A stretch of DNA of 64,000 nucleotides, taken from the NCBI RefSeq assembly GCF_002993325.1, contig NZ_PVNO01000026.1, forward strand, positions 186,001 through 250,000, given 5' to 3'. This stretch comes from Alteromonas gracilis (GTDB lineage Bacteria; Pseudomonadota; Gammaproteobacteria; Enterobacterales; Alteromonadaceae). The notes below the pieces were generated by a model. The model was not told where the DNA came from. It worked only from the letters and a program-made list of their open reading frames with translations, and did no database searches. Of the stretch, positions 1 to 10,176 are shown piece after piece. Position numbers and translations under genes: made by a program. Position 1 is the stretch's first letter. Each line of letters opens with the position of its first letter.

Positions 1-454
1 TGGTTTCTGAAAGGTCACGAGGCTTAGAAGCGCGAATACGGTAACCATTCAGCTGTGCGCCCTGTCCACGGCTAGCGGTGAACAATTCACTGCGGATAGG
101 GTCGAATACAACGGCTTGATCTAAACGGCCTTTGTGAAGAAGTGCAATTGAAACGGCAAAATGAGGGATGCCTTTCACGAAATTGGTGGTGCCATCTAAT
201 GGATCGATAATCCACTGATAATCTGTCTCTTTACCATGAACCTCACCAGACTCTTCACCGAGGAAGCAATGTTCTGGGTATGACTGCTGAATTTTATAGA
301 TAATCGCTTGTTCTGCTTCTTTATCAACTTGTGTCACGAAGTCGTTTAAGCCTTTCGACTCTGTTGCTACTTCGTTATGTTTTTCAAAACCGCGAACAAT
401 AACTGTTCCAGCCGCACGCGCAGCGCGCACCGCAATATTCAGCATAGGATGCAT
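1..454 (-). CDS. suhB: Inositol-1-monophosphatase SuhB, 3' part missing (runs off left edge)
   Basis: Magnesium-dependent inositol monophosphatase family; in enterobacteria the same protein also takes part in rRNA antitermination and ribosome maturation. The first 151 codons are present, beginning MHPMLNIAVRAARAAG, which matches the E. coli SuhB start almost exactly and fixes the start at 454. Metal-binding motifs are visible: the EESGE stretch and DPLDGTTNF, which holds the catalytic aspartates. The C-terminal half, including the last metal-binding Asp, lies outside the window. Divergent from trmJ, as in E. coli and Pseudomonas. Identity is firm; a separate inositol role in this organism is not shown. 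Confidence 0.96.
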   Translation of the reverse strand, partial: MHPMLNIAVRAARAAGTVIVRGFEKHNEVATESKGLNDFVTQVDKEAEQAIIYKIQQSYPEHCFLGEESGEVHGKETDYQWIIDPLDGTTNFVKGIPHFAVSIALLHKGRLDQAVVFDPIRSELFTASRGQGAQLNGYRIRASKPRDLSET

Positions 455-813
455 AGATAAACCACCAATTGTAAAAGACCAATGAAACAATCCAGCTGTA
501 TAAAAAATAGCTAGTTGTTTTCGAAAACGGGCGGAGTCTACCAGAATCAGTGAGCGATGCAAATGAAATCCCACAAGAGAGTGTTAATCAAAAAAGTAAG
601 CCTGGATTAGATGACGAATACAGAAAAGCAAGAAGCGGCTGCGTTACAGAACTTTAAAAGGGACTGGCATAGACATCCAATTCGTTAGTCTGGAGACAGC
701 TCTGAATAGCCATCTATACTGCCGCTGTGTTAAACTTGCGTAATTGAAGCTAGTTAGGTGATGCGAAATAGGTAAGTGTCATCTTTTAAAGAAAGTACGT
801 AGGTATTGCAGGC
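455..813. other. suhB-trmJ divergent intergenic region
   Basis: This 359-base gap must hold the divergent promoters of suhB and trmJ. For trmJ a weak candidate is TGGAGA (691-696), an 18-base spacer and TATACT (715-720). No terminator, structured RNA or convincing gene was seen. A 35-codon GTG reading frame at 550-657 lies here, but without clear support. Confidence 0.4.
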
Positions 814-1578
814 ATGCTCGAAAATATTCGCATCATTTTAGTTAACACATCTCACACTGGAAACATTGGCTCGACGGCGCGCGCCATGAAGACCATGGGA
901 TTAAGCAGCTTGTATCTGGTAGACCCGGTAAATGAACCCGACGGCCAAGCAAGTGCGTTAGCGGCCGGCGCTGGGGATGTACTAGCAAATGCCAAAATTG
1001 TCAGCACATTGGAAGAAGCTGTGAAGGATTGTGGTTTAGTAGTGGGAACATCTGCTCGTTCTCGCACGCATTCATGGCCCATGCTCGGTCCACGGGATTG
1101 TGGAGAAAAGCTTGTTCAAGAAGTGGAAAAGTACCCAGTTGCATTGGTGTTTGGTCGCGAAAACAGTGGTTTAACGAACGAAGAATTGCAACAGTGCCAT
1201 TTCCATATGTGTATTCCGGCTAACCCTGAATATAGCTCTTTAAACTTGGCAGCTGCTGTTCAAACCCTGTGTTACGAAATTCGTATGGCATTTTTGAATC
1301 GTGAAACCTATCCAAGTGTTGAAGAAGAGTACCCGCTTAATGAAGATCTGGAGCGTTTCTACGTGCATTTAGAGTCGACGTTAGAAAAGACATCGTTCAT
1401 TCGCAAAAGCCATCCTGGCATTGTGATGACTAAGCTTCGCCGACTTTTCAACCGCGCTCGCCCTGAGTCACAAGAGCTAAATATCTTGCGCGGTATATTG
1501 GCGTCTATCGATAAGTCAGTGAACAATGCTGCCTCAGGTGACTCCCACTCTACTGAAACAAAAGAAGAGAAAGAGTAA
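814..1578 (+). CDS. trmJ: tRNA (cytidine/uridine-2'-O)-methyltransferase TrmJ
   Basis: SAM-dependent SPOUT-class enzyme that 2'-O-methylates nucleotide 32 in the anticodon loop of several tRNAs; acts in the cytosol as a dimer. 254 residues, close to E. coli TrmJ (246). SPOUT motifs are in order: [14 protein letters not shown] near residues 11-24, [14 protein letters not shown] near 111-124, and [16 protein letters not shown] near 135-150, which form the knotted cofactor site. The ATG at 814 follows an AGG-containing leader. cysE starts only 6 bases after its stop, so the two are probably cotranscribed. Confidence 0.96.
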   Translation: MLENIRIILVNTSHTGNIGSTARAMKTMGLSSLYLVDPVNEPDGQASALAAGAGDVLANAKIVSTLEEAVKDCGLVVGTSARSRTHSWPMLGPRDCGEKLVQEVEKYPVALVFGRENSGLTNEELQQCHFHMCIPANPEYSSLNLAAAVQTLCYEIRMAFLNRETYPSVEEEYPLNEDLERFYVHLESTLEKTSFIRKSHPGIVMTKLRRLFNRARPESQELNILRGILASIDKSVNNAASGDSHSTETKEEKE

Positions 1579-1584
1579 ACGCGT

Positions 1585-2409
1585 ATGTTTGCCCGTATTA
1601 AAGATGACATCAAAGGTGTTTTTCATCGTGACCCCGCGGCAAGAAACACGTTTGAAGTGTTAACTAACTATCCTGGTCTTCACGCAGTCTGGCTGCATCG
1701 CGTCAGTCACAAGCTCTGGAAAGCTGAATGGAAATGGTTGGCACGCACCTTATCAACATTTAGCCGCTGGCTGACGGGCATCGAAATTCACCCTGGCGCC
1801 ACCTTAGGTCGCAGAGTATTCATCGACCATGGTATGGGTGTCGTTATCGGCGAAACCGCCGAGATTGGTGATGACGTAACCCTCTATCACGGCGTCACGC
1901 TTGGCGGTACTAGCTGGAAGGCAGGTAAACGTCACCCTACACTCAAAAATGGCTCGGTGGTGGGAGCGGGGGCTAAAGTCCTAGGGCCCATCACCATAGG
2001 TGAAAACGCCAAAGTAGGCTCTAACTCTGTTGTGGTAAAAGACATTCCTGATGGCGCAACGGCGGTAGGGATCCCTGGCCGTATTATCATTTCTAAGCAA
2101 AAGGAAATCTCTGCGGCTACAAATCCGCAGCGCGACAAAATAGCGCAGAAATATGGTTTTGATGCCTATGCGGTTGCGCCTGATAATCCAGATCCTGTGG
2201 CGAATGCCATGGGTATAATGCTAGAACATATGCACCAAATGGACACAAAAGTGGAAGAGATGTGCAAGGTTATTCAGTCGCTCGGTGGTGAAGTGTGTAC
2301 AGACAATTTACATAATATCAGCGCTGAGGATTTTGCTGAAACGGGTATCGAATTTAACGAGTCAAAACAAAAAGATGGCGAACACGCGTCATTCGACCCG
2401 GCGATATAA
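1585..2409 (+). CDS. cysE: Serine O-acetyltransferase CysE
   Basis: Transfers acetyl from acetyl-CoA to L-serine, the entry step of cysteine synthesis, and so supplies the sulfur donor for the Fe-S genes further along. 274 residues. Left-handed beta-helix repeats run from about residue 66 to 170, with [12 protein letters not shown] (81-92) and YHGVTLGG (101-108) carrying the catalytic histidines. The helical domain before the beta-helix is only about 65 residues, much shorter than in E. coli CysE, while a tail of about 100 residues follows it. This is therefore the short-N-terminus type despite similar total length. Whether the tail keeps feedback inhibition by cysteine cannot be read here. 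Confidence 0.95.
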   Translation: MFARIKDDIKGVFHRDPAARNTFEVLTNYPGLHAVWLHRVSHKLWKAEWKWLARTLSTFSRWLTGIEIHPGATLGRRVFIDHGMGVVIGETAEIGDDVTLYHGVTLGGTSWKAGKRHPTLKNGSVVGAGAKVLGPITIGENAKVGSNSVVVKDIPDGATAVGIPGRIIISKQKEISAATNPQRDKIAQKYGFDAYAVAPDNPDPVANAMGIMLEHMHQMDTKVEEMCKVIQSLGGEVCTDNLHNISAEDFAETGIEFNESKQKDGEHASFDPAI

Positions 2410-2422
2410 AATGTGGTAAAGG

Positions 2423-2449
2423 CCCATCCCACAGAGTAATTGGGATGGG
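2423..2449. terminator. Hairpin between convergent cysE and putP
   Basis: A 9-base perfect stem, CCCATCCCA (2423-2431) with TGGGATGGG (2441-2449) and a 9-base loop, sits between the cysE and putP stop codons. The following U-rich tract is poor, so it may be a weak intrinsic terminator serving either strand. Confidence 0.55.
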
Positions 2450-2461
2450 TATCCTTTGCTA

Positions 2462-3946
2462 TTAGTTCTGAAGCTTTTTCAAAACGTTATGGTGGCATTG
2501 CTCGAAGCGTTCTGAATGCTTCTCCGTCATGCTCACTAATAAAATGGCGAGTGTACTCGCTAAGAAGCCAGGAATAAGTTCATAAACATCACTAGTGTTA
2601 AGTCCAAATCCTAGCGAAACGTTCATATTCGACCACAAGATAGTCGTTAGACCTCCGCATACAATACCTGCAATGGCGCCGTTTTTCGTCATTTTATCCC
2701 AATAAAGGCTGATAAGAATCAAAGGTCCAAACGCTGCCCCAAAGCCTGCCCATGCGTTTCCTACTAAAGATAGCACGCTGTTACTTCTATCTTGTGCAAG
2801 AAAAAGTGCGACGAAAGCTACACCAACAACCGAAAGTCGTGCAACGATGACTCGTTCTTTTTGACTCGCTTTTTTTCTAATGAAAGCGTAGTAAACGTCT
2901 TCTGTTATCGAACTCGATGACACTAATAGCTGAGACGAGATCGTACTCATTATCGCAGAGAGGATAGCCGCTAATAAAAAGCCTGTGACCCAAGGATGAA
3001 AAAGCGTGGTAGACATCACGATAAAGATTGTTTCAGAGTCCTCTATGGTAAGCCCATTTGCCGCGGCGAAAGCAGCGCCCGTTAACCCTACACCAATTGT
3101 CCCTAGTGTGACGGTCAACATCCAGCTCATGCCTATTCGTCTAGCGGCAACCAGGTCTTTCAATCCACGGATTGCCATAAAGCGCACTATGATATGTGGC
3201 TGACCAAAATAGCCAAGTCCCCAAGCCATGGCTGAAACAACAGTAATAAGGGCAGTATCTTGAAAGGAGAGTAGGGAGGGTTGCAAGTTTTGTAACTGGG
3301 TTATCGTAGTGTTCACACCTCCTATTTCTAAAACCGCCACCACAGGCACCAAAACTAATGCAACTAACATAATGCAACCTTGCACGAAGTCAGTAACACT
3401 AACCGCGGTAAAGCCACCGAATGTGCTATACGAAACCACAACTAACGCTGTGAGGTAGATTCCTGTCTCGTAGCTTAAACCAAATGAAGACTCAAACAGC
3501 TTGCCACCTGCAACTAAACCGGATGTGGTGTATATAGCGAAAAATACAATGATGACGGCGGCACACAATACGCGGATTATGCGGCTGTTATCGTTAAATC
3601 GACGCTCTAAGTATTCAGGTATTGTCACGGCATCATCAAGTTGTTCTGTATATACGCGTAGCCTAGGGGCGAGTAGCCTGTAATTTAAATAGGCGCCTAT
3701 GGTCAATCCAATGGCCATCCATATACCATTTATTCCGACTAAAAATATGAGTCCAGGAAGACCCATTAAAATCCACCCGCTCATGTCAGATGCACCAGCA
3801 GACAATGCTGTCACCGCTGGGCCAAGTTGACGTCCGCCAAGCATGAAGCCCGATACGTCATTTTTTGTAGAAAAGTATCCGTAAGCACCAATTCCTAATA
3901 GCACAATGAAATAAAGTGCCAACGATAGATAAACACTATCTAGCAT
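2462..3946 (-). CDS. putP: Sodium/proline symporter PutP
   Basis: SSS-family Na+/proline cotransporter of the inner membrane, feeding proline to PutA. 494 residues versus 502 in E. coli. Opens with LSLALYFIVLLGIGAYGYF, then GGRQLGPAVTALSAGASDMS, the conserved sodium/proline-binding region of TM1-TM2, followed by repeated hydrophobic segments consistent with about 13 helices. A strong ribosome site (AAGAAGAGA) precedes the ATG at 3946. It lies downstream of putA and the TonB receptor on the same strand, but a hairpin at 3976-4000 separates it from the receptor, so expression may be partly uncoupled. Confidence 0.95.
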   Translation of the reverse strand: MLDSVYLSLALYFIVLLGIGAYGYFSTKNDVSGFMLGGRQLGPAVTALSAGASDMSGWILMGLPGLIFLVGINGIWMAIGLTIGAYLNYRLLAPRLRVYTEQLDDAVTIPEYLERRFNDNSRIIRVLCAAVIIVFFAIYTTSGLVAGGKLFESSFGLSYETGIYLTALVVVSYSTFGGFTAVSVTDFVQGCIMLVALVLVPVVAVLEIGGVNTTITQLQNLQPSLLSFQDTALITVVSAMAWGLGYFGQPHIIVRFMAIRGLKDLVAARRIGMSWMLTVTLGTIGVGLTGAAFAAANGLTIEDSETIFIVMSTTLFHPWVTGFLLAAILSAIMSTISSQLLVSSSSITEDVYYAFIRKKASQKERVIVARLSVVGVAFVALFLAQDRSNSVLSLVGNAWAGFGAAFGPLILISLYWDKMTKNGAIAGIVCGGLTTILWSNMNVSLGFGLNTSDVYELIPGFLASTLAILLVSMTEKHSERFEQCHHNVLKKLQN

Positions 3947-3961
3947 AGTTTTCTCTTCTTT

Positions 3962-4000
3962 TTTGTATGATTAAATAGGGGCTCTGGAAACGAGCCCCTA
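3962..4000 (-). terminator. Terminator after the TonB receptor gene
   Basis: Perfect 9-base stem TAGGGGCTC/GAGCCCCTA (3976-3984 and 3992-4000, 7-base loop). Reading on the minus strand it is followed by a moderately T-rich tract. It lies 16 bases after the receptor stop codon and just before putP, so it could terminate the transcript or reduce putP expression. Confidence 0.65.
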
Positions 4001-4016
4001 TGCTATATAGGTATGA

Positions 4017-6578
4017 TTAGAAGTTTGCCGATAGTCTTAAGTAGTAACTACCACCACCAAGCCCCGCAGGGTGGTTAAGGGGATATATAGCACCTAGGAA
4101 GCCGCCATCTCTACCCGTAAAACCTGCTGTTTCCCATTCGTCAGGGAATTCGTCAAACAGGTTTTTGGCACCTATTGCAACAGACATATTCTCACTGATG
4201 TCGTAGGCTAATTCAGCATCGACAATAAACATACTGGGTGTGACCACCGGCAGCGTTTCATCATTGAAGAGTGACTCATAAACTTCACCGTAGTAATTAA
4301 CGCGAATCAGTGCGTTAAATGGTTCGAAGCTATGATCAACAGTAAATGTTGTGCGATAGTCAGGCAAGGCGTCTTCTACTTCACGTGCCCTTGCATCTGA
4401 TACGGTTTCACCGCGATTAGTTACTTTGGTATCGGTGTAATTCAATGCCAATGTGAATTTTGTAGATGAGTTGTCCCAGTTGATAGGGTAGTTTGCAACC
4501 ACATCTACACCTGAGGTCTCTGTATCGAAGTCATTAACAAAGAAAGAGATTTGGCTTACAGTAGCCGCCTCAGCTACGCCACCTGCGACTAACTGGTCGC
4601 GTTGTTCTGGTGTAAGTTCGCGAGTAACTTGTGCAATTCGATCGTCAATTTTTATATTGAAATAATCAACGGTCAACGATAGGTCACCTAAAGATGTGGT
4701 AAAACCTAAACTCACGTTGCGAGCGTCTTCAGGCCCTAACTGACCTCCACCAAATAGCGCCGCAAATGGACTTGTAGTCGAAACGACTAATAGCTCTTCT
4801 AACTGTCCATTATTAAAGTTAGTCGCTGCTCTTTGTAAGTTAGACTGTCCAACACTAGGGGCCCTGAATCCGGTGCTTACTGCCCCACGTATTGCGAAGT
4901 CATCATTAACCATATAACGAGCGGTTAACTTTCCATTCGTCGTAGTACCAAAATCACTGTAATCTTCGTATCTAATGGCGAGGCCAAGTAACAAGTCATC
5001 GGTAACATCCGCTTCAAAATCTACGTATGCACTTGAACTATTTCTAGAAAAATCTCCAGAGATGCTTGGATTGAAGCCTTGGAAGCCGTTAGAGCCTACT
5101 GAAAAGCCTTGTGAAACGAATTCACCCGCCGTATAAGAAGCCTCGTCTCCGGGAGTTATTTCAAACGATTCATCATGATACTGAAGACCGAAAGCGACGT
5201 TTAAATCTGATGCGAATGCAGCAACTTCAACAACCTTTGAGAAATCTGCGTTGAAAACGGTTTCATTCTCAATTTGCGCGCCTAAGTAGAACTCAGTAGG
5301 AGAGGCAGAACCTAATGATGCGTTAACGGTATTGTAAATTTCATAAGACAAATTATTTTCGCCGTTAACAACACTCACGTCGTAGGTTAAACCGTTATCT
5401 AATTCGCCCTTAAGCCCTAGCGCAATGCTGTAATCTTCCACATTTCCGCCAAAGCGAGGCGTGAATCCACCCGGGAACCATGAAAAGAATGAAAAGCAGT
5501 TATCGCCAGCACCATTTACAAAGTTCTGTGCATCGTCAAAGCTGGTCGTTGGAAGAGGTCCTGTAGGACAGCCTTCACCGGTAGAGTCGGCAAAAAGTGC
5601 GTCCGAACCGCTAGCGAAAACGCCTTGTCTGTTGGTCGGATTACGGTAGAAAAAGCTACCATCGACGTCACGAGTCGCGTAGTTTGCGAAGCCATAAGCT
5701 TGCACGTATTCATTGATGTCATAGCCGCTATTTACAAAAAATTTGTAATCGTCAGAGACTTCGGGAGCACCCCAGACAACCACCGGGTTTTGAATAGGAA
5801 AACCTGCAGCATCTAGCGCAGTTGCGCCGCTATTGGTCCCTTCACCATCCTGAACGCCTCGGCTAGTTGGGCCTGAATCTTTAGCTTGAAATGATGCGAC
5901 CAAGAAACCATCGTCACCCAAATGGAATCCATAGGCACCTGAAACCTCAAACGTTTCACCATCGTTATAATATGACTTACCATATTGAGCGGTAATCATT
6001 CTGGTTTCAGGATCATCTTGAAGTGCATAGTTGATTACGCCTGCGATTGCATCAGAACCATATTGCGCAGCCGCACCATCTCTCAAGATTTCTACGCGTT
6101 TTAGTGCCGCACCGAACAATGGCGTTACGTCTACGCCTTGCGCTCCGCGGTTAACACCGGAAACAAATTCGCCTACTACGGCACCGCGATGACGACGCTT
6201 ACCATTTACTAACACAAGGGTTTGGTCTGCTGCAAGTGAGCGAAGGTTTACTGGGCGCACCATACTTGCTGCGTCAGATATAGGTTCTCTGCTTGCGTTT
6301 AAGGAGGGGACAACAGCTGTTAGTGCGTCAATAGCATTAGTGCTGCCCTGACGCATTAATTCTTGAGAATCCACAATGTCGATTGGACTTGGCGTTTCCA
6401 TCGCCGAGCGTGCTTGCGCTCTCCTTGAACCCAATACGGCTATTTGTTCATAGTCAGCTGCGTCATCTGCTGCCTCTTCGGTTTGCGCGTATGCCTGTGC
6501 AGAAAGGTAAGCTGTCGAAGATAACGCTATAGCAATCGACAGCGGTAAGAACTTTCTTTTGTTGAAGTTATAGTTCAT
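4017..6578 (-). CDS. TonB-dependent outer-membrane receptor in the proline operon
   Basis: Energy-coupled outer-membrane channel. 853 residues: signal peptide of about 31 residues ending near AQAYAQ, a possible TonB box (YEQIAVLGS) around residue 44, a plug domain to about 180 (SLAADQTLVLVNGKRRHRG, RVEILRDGAAAQYGSDAIAG), then a large beta-barrel ending in the usual aromatic residue (LRLSANF). A clear Shine-Dalgarno (AGAGGAAAT) precedes the ATG. It begins 53 bases after the putA stop and is followed by putP, so its substrate is probably proline-rich peptides or a proline-containing compound rather than iron. That is inferred from context; the ligand cannot be read from the sequence. Confidence 0.9.
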   Translation of the reverse strand: MNYNFNKRKFLPLSIAIALSSTAYLSAQAYAQTEEAADDAADYEQIAVLGSRRAQARSAMETPSPIDIVDSQELMRQGSTNAIDALTAVVPSLNASREPISDAASMVRPVNLRSLAADQTLVLVNGKRRHRGAVVGEFVSGVNRGAQGVDVTPLFGAALKRVEILRDGAAAQYGSDAIAGVINYALQDDPETRMITAQYGKSYYNDGETFEVSGAYGFHLGDDGFLVASFQAKDSGPTSRGVQDGEGTNSGATALDAAGFPIQNPVVVWGAPEVSDDYKFFVNSGYDINEYVQAYGFANYATRDVDGSFFYRNPTNRQGVFASGSDALFADSTGEGCPTGPLPTTSFDDAQNFVNGAGDNCFSFFSWFPGGFTPRFGGNVEDYSIALGLKGELDNGLTYDVSVVNGENNLSYEIYNTVNASLGSASPTEFYLGAQIENETVFNADFSKVVEVAAFASDLNVAFGLQYHDESFEITPGDEASYTAGEFVSQGFSVGSNGFQGFNPSISGDFSRNSSSAYVDFEADVTDDLLLGLAIRYEDYSDFGTTTNGKLTARYMVNDDFAIRGAVSTGFRAPSVGQSNLQRAATNFNNGQLEELLVVSTTSPFAALFGGGQLGPEDARNVSLGFTTSLGDLSLTVDYFNIKIDDRIAQVTRELTPEQRDQLVAGGVAEAATVSQISFFVNDFDTETSGVDVVANYPINWDNSSTKFTLALNYTDTKVTNRGETVSDARAREVEDALPDYRTTFTVDHSFEPFNALIRVNYYGEVYESLFNDETLPVVTPSMFIVDAELAYDISENMSVAIGAKNLFDEFPDEWETAGFTGRDGGFLGAIYPLNHPAGLGGGSYYLRLSANF

Positions 6579-6630
6579 TTTATTTCCTCTACTTGTTGTT
6601 TGTTATTTTCTTAATTGTTTTAGTTTTAGG

Positions 6631-9600
6631 TTAGCAGGCAATCGCGAGTAGCGATGCGTTCCCTCCTGCTGCAGTTGTGTTAATACAGACGTGCCGCTCA
6701 AAAGTACAGCATTTTTGAACGTCTTCTGGCGAAGTTGTGAGTGATAGTATTGCTCCTTCTCGTAGTGATAATGCTTTTCTTATTTCTCTTAATCGATTTT
6801 TTTCACAGTGGATAGCTACCCCGTAGAAGCCACTCAATTTAGTTAAATCGTTTGCTGAAAGGGTGCCATCGATAGCATTGGCACCTTTTGCGCCTTTACA
6901 GATAATAAGAGGTATTGCCCCAGCTTGTTTAACCGCTTGAGACTGACGAACCGCTTCATCGAAATGTTCTCCAAGACACAAAATAACGCCCTTACCGAAT
7001 TCTCTAAGTACATTCAATTCGCCTGTAGGTCCTGGCATAGTGGTTTCATTAAGTATGTGACGATTGTGAATTTGGCCGAGGCTGTTAATCTTGTTTTGGA
7101 CGACGTCAAAGGCTAGTGTTTCTTTACCAATGTCGTGAGACGCCAAATTCAGCATGGTAGATTCAGACTTAATGAATTTACTTAAGTAATGTGGTCCACC
7201 TGCTTTTGGTCCTGTACCGGAGAGGTTCTCTCCGCCGAAAGGTTGTGAGCCAACGATGGCACCAACCTGATCACGGTTCACGTAGATATTGCCAACGTTT
7301 AGGCTTGATACGAGTTTTTCTACGCGAGAATCGATTCTGCTGTGAATGCCAAAAGTTAAGCCGTAACCACTCGCGTTTACGCGCTCTACTATTTGACCAA
7401 TGTGCTTTGCTTTAAACTTTGCAACATGTAAGACAGGGCCAAAAATCTCAGTCTCAAGTGCATCAATTCCCGTTGTTTCTATAACAGTAGGTGGAATAAA
7501 GTAACCATCATTTGGCACTTCACCTTCAAATGAAACAACAATATTGTCAGCGTTATCGTTTATATAAGTACTTATGGTGTTTAGCGCTTGTTCGCTAATT
7601 ACAGGCCCAATATCCGTGTCTAAATGCCACGGGTCAGCGACTTTTAATTCATTAATTGCACCGCTTAGCATTGATAAAAAGCTTGCGTAAATATCTTCCT
7701 GAATATAGAGCATGCGTAACGCTGAGCAGCGTTGGCCAGCAGATTGAAACGCAGAGCGCACCACGTCTTTTACTGCTTGCTCTAAAAGCGCGGTAGAGTC
7801 TACGATCATGCAATTAAGACCGCCCGTCTCGGCAATTAACGGCGCGTCAGGGGCGCAATGTTCAGCCATGTTGCGGTTGATGCGTTGCGCGGTGAGCGTT
7901 GAGCCTGTGAAACATACACCGTCGATTTTCGGAGAAGCTGTTAACGTATTTCCAACCGTAGCTCCTTCTCCTGGAACCAGCTGAAATACTTCACGTGGTA
8001 CGCCCGCTTGATATAGTAGCTTTGAGGCAAACCAAGCGGAAATCGTTGTTGTTTCCGCGGGTTTTGCTACAACAGCATTTCCACTCGCCAGAGCGGCGGC
8101 AACTTGGCCGATAAAGATCGCTAGCGGAAAGTTCCATGGAGAAACACAAGCAAAAATACCACATGGTTTCGATGCTTTTTGACTTATCGCTTCCGCCGCA
8201 TAGTAGCGTAAGAAGTCTACTGCTTCGCGAATTTCTGCGACCGCATCAAACGCATTTTTTCCCGCCTCGCGGCAGAGTATGGCAAAAATTTCTCCGCTGT
8301 TTTGTTCGAGTAGGTCCGCGGCTCGATTAAGAATTACACCTCTGGAACGTACACCGTGTTCCTTCCAAATTCGGGCACTATCGATGGCTCTAAGCACGTC
8401 AGACTCATCTGCAAAGACAACTGAACCAATAGCGTCATTGTGGTTAGCAGGGTTTACGACATCAAATGACTGCTTGTGGCCTACGTCATGGTTTACCAGT
8501 GGAGTAGCGTGCCATTGCGTATTCGAAAAGTGGTATCGCAATTCATTAAATGCATCTTGGTCTATGGGCTGAAAGAGATCGAATCCTTTAGAGTTTTTGC
8601 GATGTTCACCAAAAATGGCCTCAGGCATAGCAATAACCGATGTTTTGGGGACTTGAACTTGCGTAAGCGGATATTGTGTAACCTGTGATACTGGCACCGA
8701 TTTATCGACAATTTGATTGACGAAAGATGAATTTGCGCCATTTTCCAGTAGTCGACGGACTAGGTATGCAAGCAGATCTCTGTGTTTACCTACTGGTGCA
8801 TAGATTCGGCATTTTATACGTTCTTTTGATACAAGGTAGCGGTAAAGACTTTCTCCCATACCATGAAGACGTTGAAACTCAAAACCATTGTTATCATCTG
8901 TCATTTGTAAAATGGCGGCGACAGTACATGCATTATGTGTTGCAAACTGTGGGTAAATTACATGTCGCATATCTAAAAGTTTTTTAGCACAGTATAAATA
9001 TGATGTGTCGGTTGCCGCTTTAGATGTGTAAACTGGGAAGTTTTTAACACCATTTACTTGCGCTTTCTTTATCTCCGCATCCCAATAAGCACCCTTGACA
9101 AGTCTTACTGTTATTTTGCGAGCCAGTCGCGTTGAAAGTTCAAATAGCCAATCTAAAACGTGTGGAGCTGCTTTATTATAGGCTTGAACCACAACACCGA
9201 AGCCGTCCCACCCTTCTAAGCTAACATCACTTAATACGTCTTGAATAACCTCAAGCGACAGATCAAGTCGATCAGATTCTTCAGCGTCTATGTTTAGCCC
9301 TAGATTACCAGATTTGGCAAGTTGAGCGAGCTCCAGCACCTTTGGCGTAAGTTCTTCTAATACTCGTTCTTTGTTTATAGATTCATAACGGGGGTGAAGG
9401 GCTGAAAGCTTTATTGATATGCCCGCGTTTTGATGTACGTCGCCACTTCTAGACAGCGTGAGTAGGTGTTTAATCGCCTTTTTGTATTCAGCAAAATAGC
9501 GCTCAGCGTCGTGTTGCGTCAACGCAGCTTCACCTAACATATCATAAGAATAACCAAAGCCAGCTTTAACATTCGCTTGCCCGCGCTTCACTGCTGATGA

Positions 9601-10137
9601 AATAGATTCGCCTAGTACAAACTGATGCCCAAGCTCTTTCATTGCCATTTTTACGGCAACACGAATAGTAGGCGCACCAATGCGCTTAACGAGTGGCTTA
9701 ACTTTTTTAGTAATGCGTTTCTGCTCGTTGTTGCTGAGTACTTTCCCAGTTAGCATTAATCCCCATGTTGCAGCATTAACTAAAGACGAACTAGACTGGC
9801 CTAGATGCTTATCCCATTCGGAAGAGGCTATTTTATCTTCGATTAATTCCTCGGCAGTAAAACTATCTGGCACTCGCAGTAATGCCTCAGCCAAACACAT
9901 CAGAGCGATACCTTCATCCGTTGAAAGACCATACTTTGATAGGAAGGTCTCCATTAAGCTTGGCTTTACATCATTGCGAAGGTGATGAACAAGCTTTTGC
10001 GCATACTCTTTTGTCAGCGCTTCATGGGCAATAGGCAGAGATAGCTGATCGAGGAGCTTCTTAATCACAACAGACTCATCTTCTCTAATTGCGTTGTTGA
10101 TATCGGTTCTCGAATGTAGTTTGCATACGTCAAGCAT
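6631..10137 (-). CDS. putA: Bifunctional proline dehydrogenase / P5C dehydrogenase PutA, without DNA-binding domain
   Basis: Oxidises proline to P5C with FAD and then glutamate semialdehyde to glutamate with NAD+; peripheral at the inner membrane. 1168 residues against 1320 in E. coli. PRODH barrel about 175-480, with RLVKGAYWDAEIK (345-357), ATHNACT and EFQRLHGMGE (420-429). The aldehyde dehydrogenase domain covers about 545-1010, with FTGSTLTAQR, AETGGLNCMI and catalytic Cys in SAGQRCSALRM. The C-terminal domain holds MPGPTGELN, conserved in long PutAs. The ribbon-helix-helix repressor domain of E. coli PutA is absent: the protein starts directly with the helical arm region. Regulation is therefore expected from the divergent Lrp-type gene. 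Confidence 0.96.
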   Translation of the reverse strand: MLDVCKLHSRTDINNAIREDESVVIKKLLDQLSLPIAHEALTKEYAQKLVHHLRNDVKPSLMETFLSKYGLSTDEGIALMCLAEALLRVPDSFTAEELIEDKIASSEWDKHLGQSSSSLVNAATWGLMLTGKVLSNNEQKRITKKVKPLVKRIGAPTIRVAVKMAMKELGHQFVLGESISSAVKRGQANVKAGFGYSYDMLGEAALTQHDAERYFAEYKKAIKHLLTLSRSGDVHQNAGISIKLSALHPRYESINKERVLEELTPKVLELAQLAKSGNLGLNIDAEESDRLDLSLEVIQDVLSDVSLEGWDGFGVVVQAYNKAAPHVLDWLFELSTRLARKITVRLVKGAYWDAEIKKAQVNGVKNFPVYTSKAATDTSYLYCAKKLLDMRHVIYPQFATHNACTVAAILQMTDDNNGFEFQRLHGMGESLYRYLVSKERIKCRIYAPVGKHRDLLAYLVRRLLENGANSSFVNQIVDKSVPVSQVTQYPLTQVQVPKTSVIAMPEAIFGEHRKNSKGFDLFQPIDQDAFNELRYHFSNTQWHATPLVNHDVGHKQSFDVVNPANHNDAIGSVVFADESDVLRAIDSARIWKEHGVRSRGVILNRAADLLEQNSGEIFAILCREAGKNAFDAVAEIREAVDFLRYYAAEAISQKASKPCGIFACVSPWNFPLAIFIGQVAAALASGNAVVAKPAETTTISAWFASKLLYQAGVPREVFQLVPGEGATVGNTLTASPKIDGVCFTGSTLTAQRINRNMAEHCAPDAPLIAETGGLNCMIVDSTALLEQAVKDVVRSAFQSAGQRCSALRMLYIQEDIYASFLSMLSGAINELKVADPWHLDTDIGPVISEQALNTISTYINDNADNIVVSFEGEVPNDGYFIPPTVIETTGIDALETEIFGPVLHVAKFKAKHIGQIVERVNASGYGLTFGIHSRIDSRVEKLVSSLNVGNIYVNRDQVGAIVGSQPFGGENLSGTGPKAGGPHYLSKFIKSESTMLNLASHDIGKETLAFDVVQNKINSLGQIHNRHILNETTMPGPTGELNVLREFGKGVILCLGEHFDEAVRQSQAVKQAGAIPLIICKGAKGANAIDGTLSANDLTKLSGFYGVAIHCEKNRLREIRKALSLREGAILSLTTSPEDVQKCCTFERHVCINTTAAGGNASLLAIAC

Positions 10138-10176
10138 ACAGTTAGGTCTCGTTAAAGTGATTAAAGTCTGAGCATG

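Noticed and set aside
550..657. 35-codon GTG frame between suhB and trmJ
   Set aside because: Short, no convincing ribosome site or family; kept only as a note.
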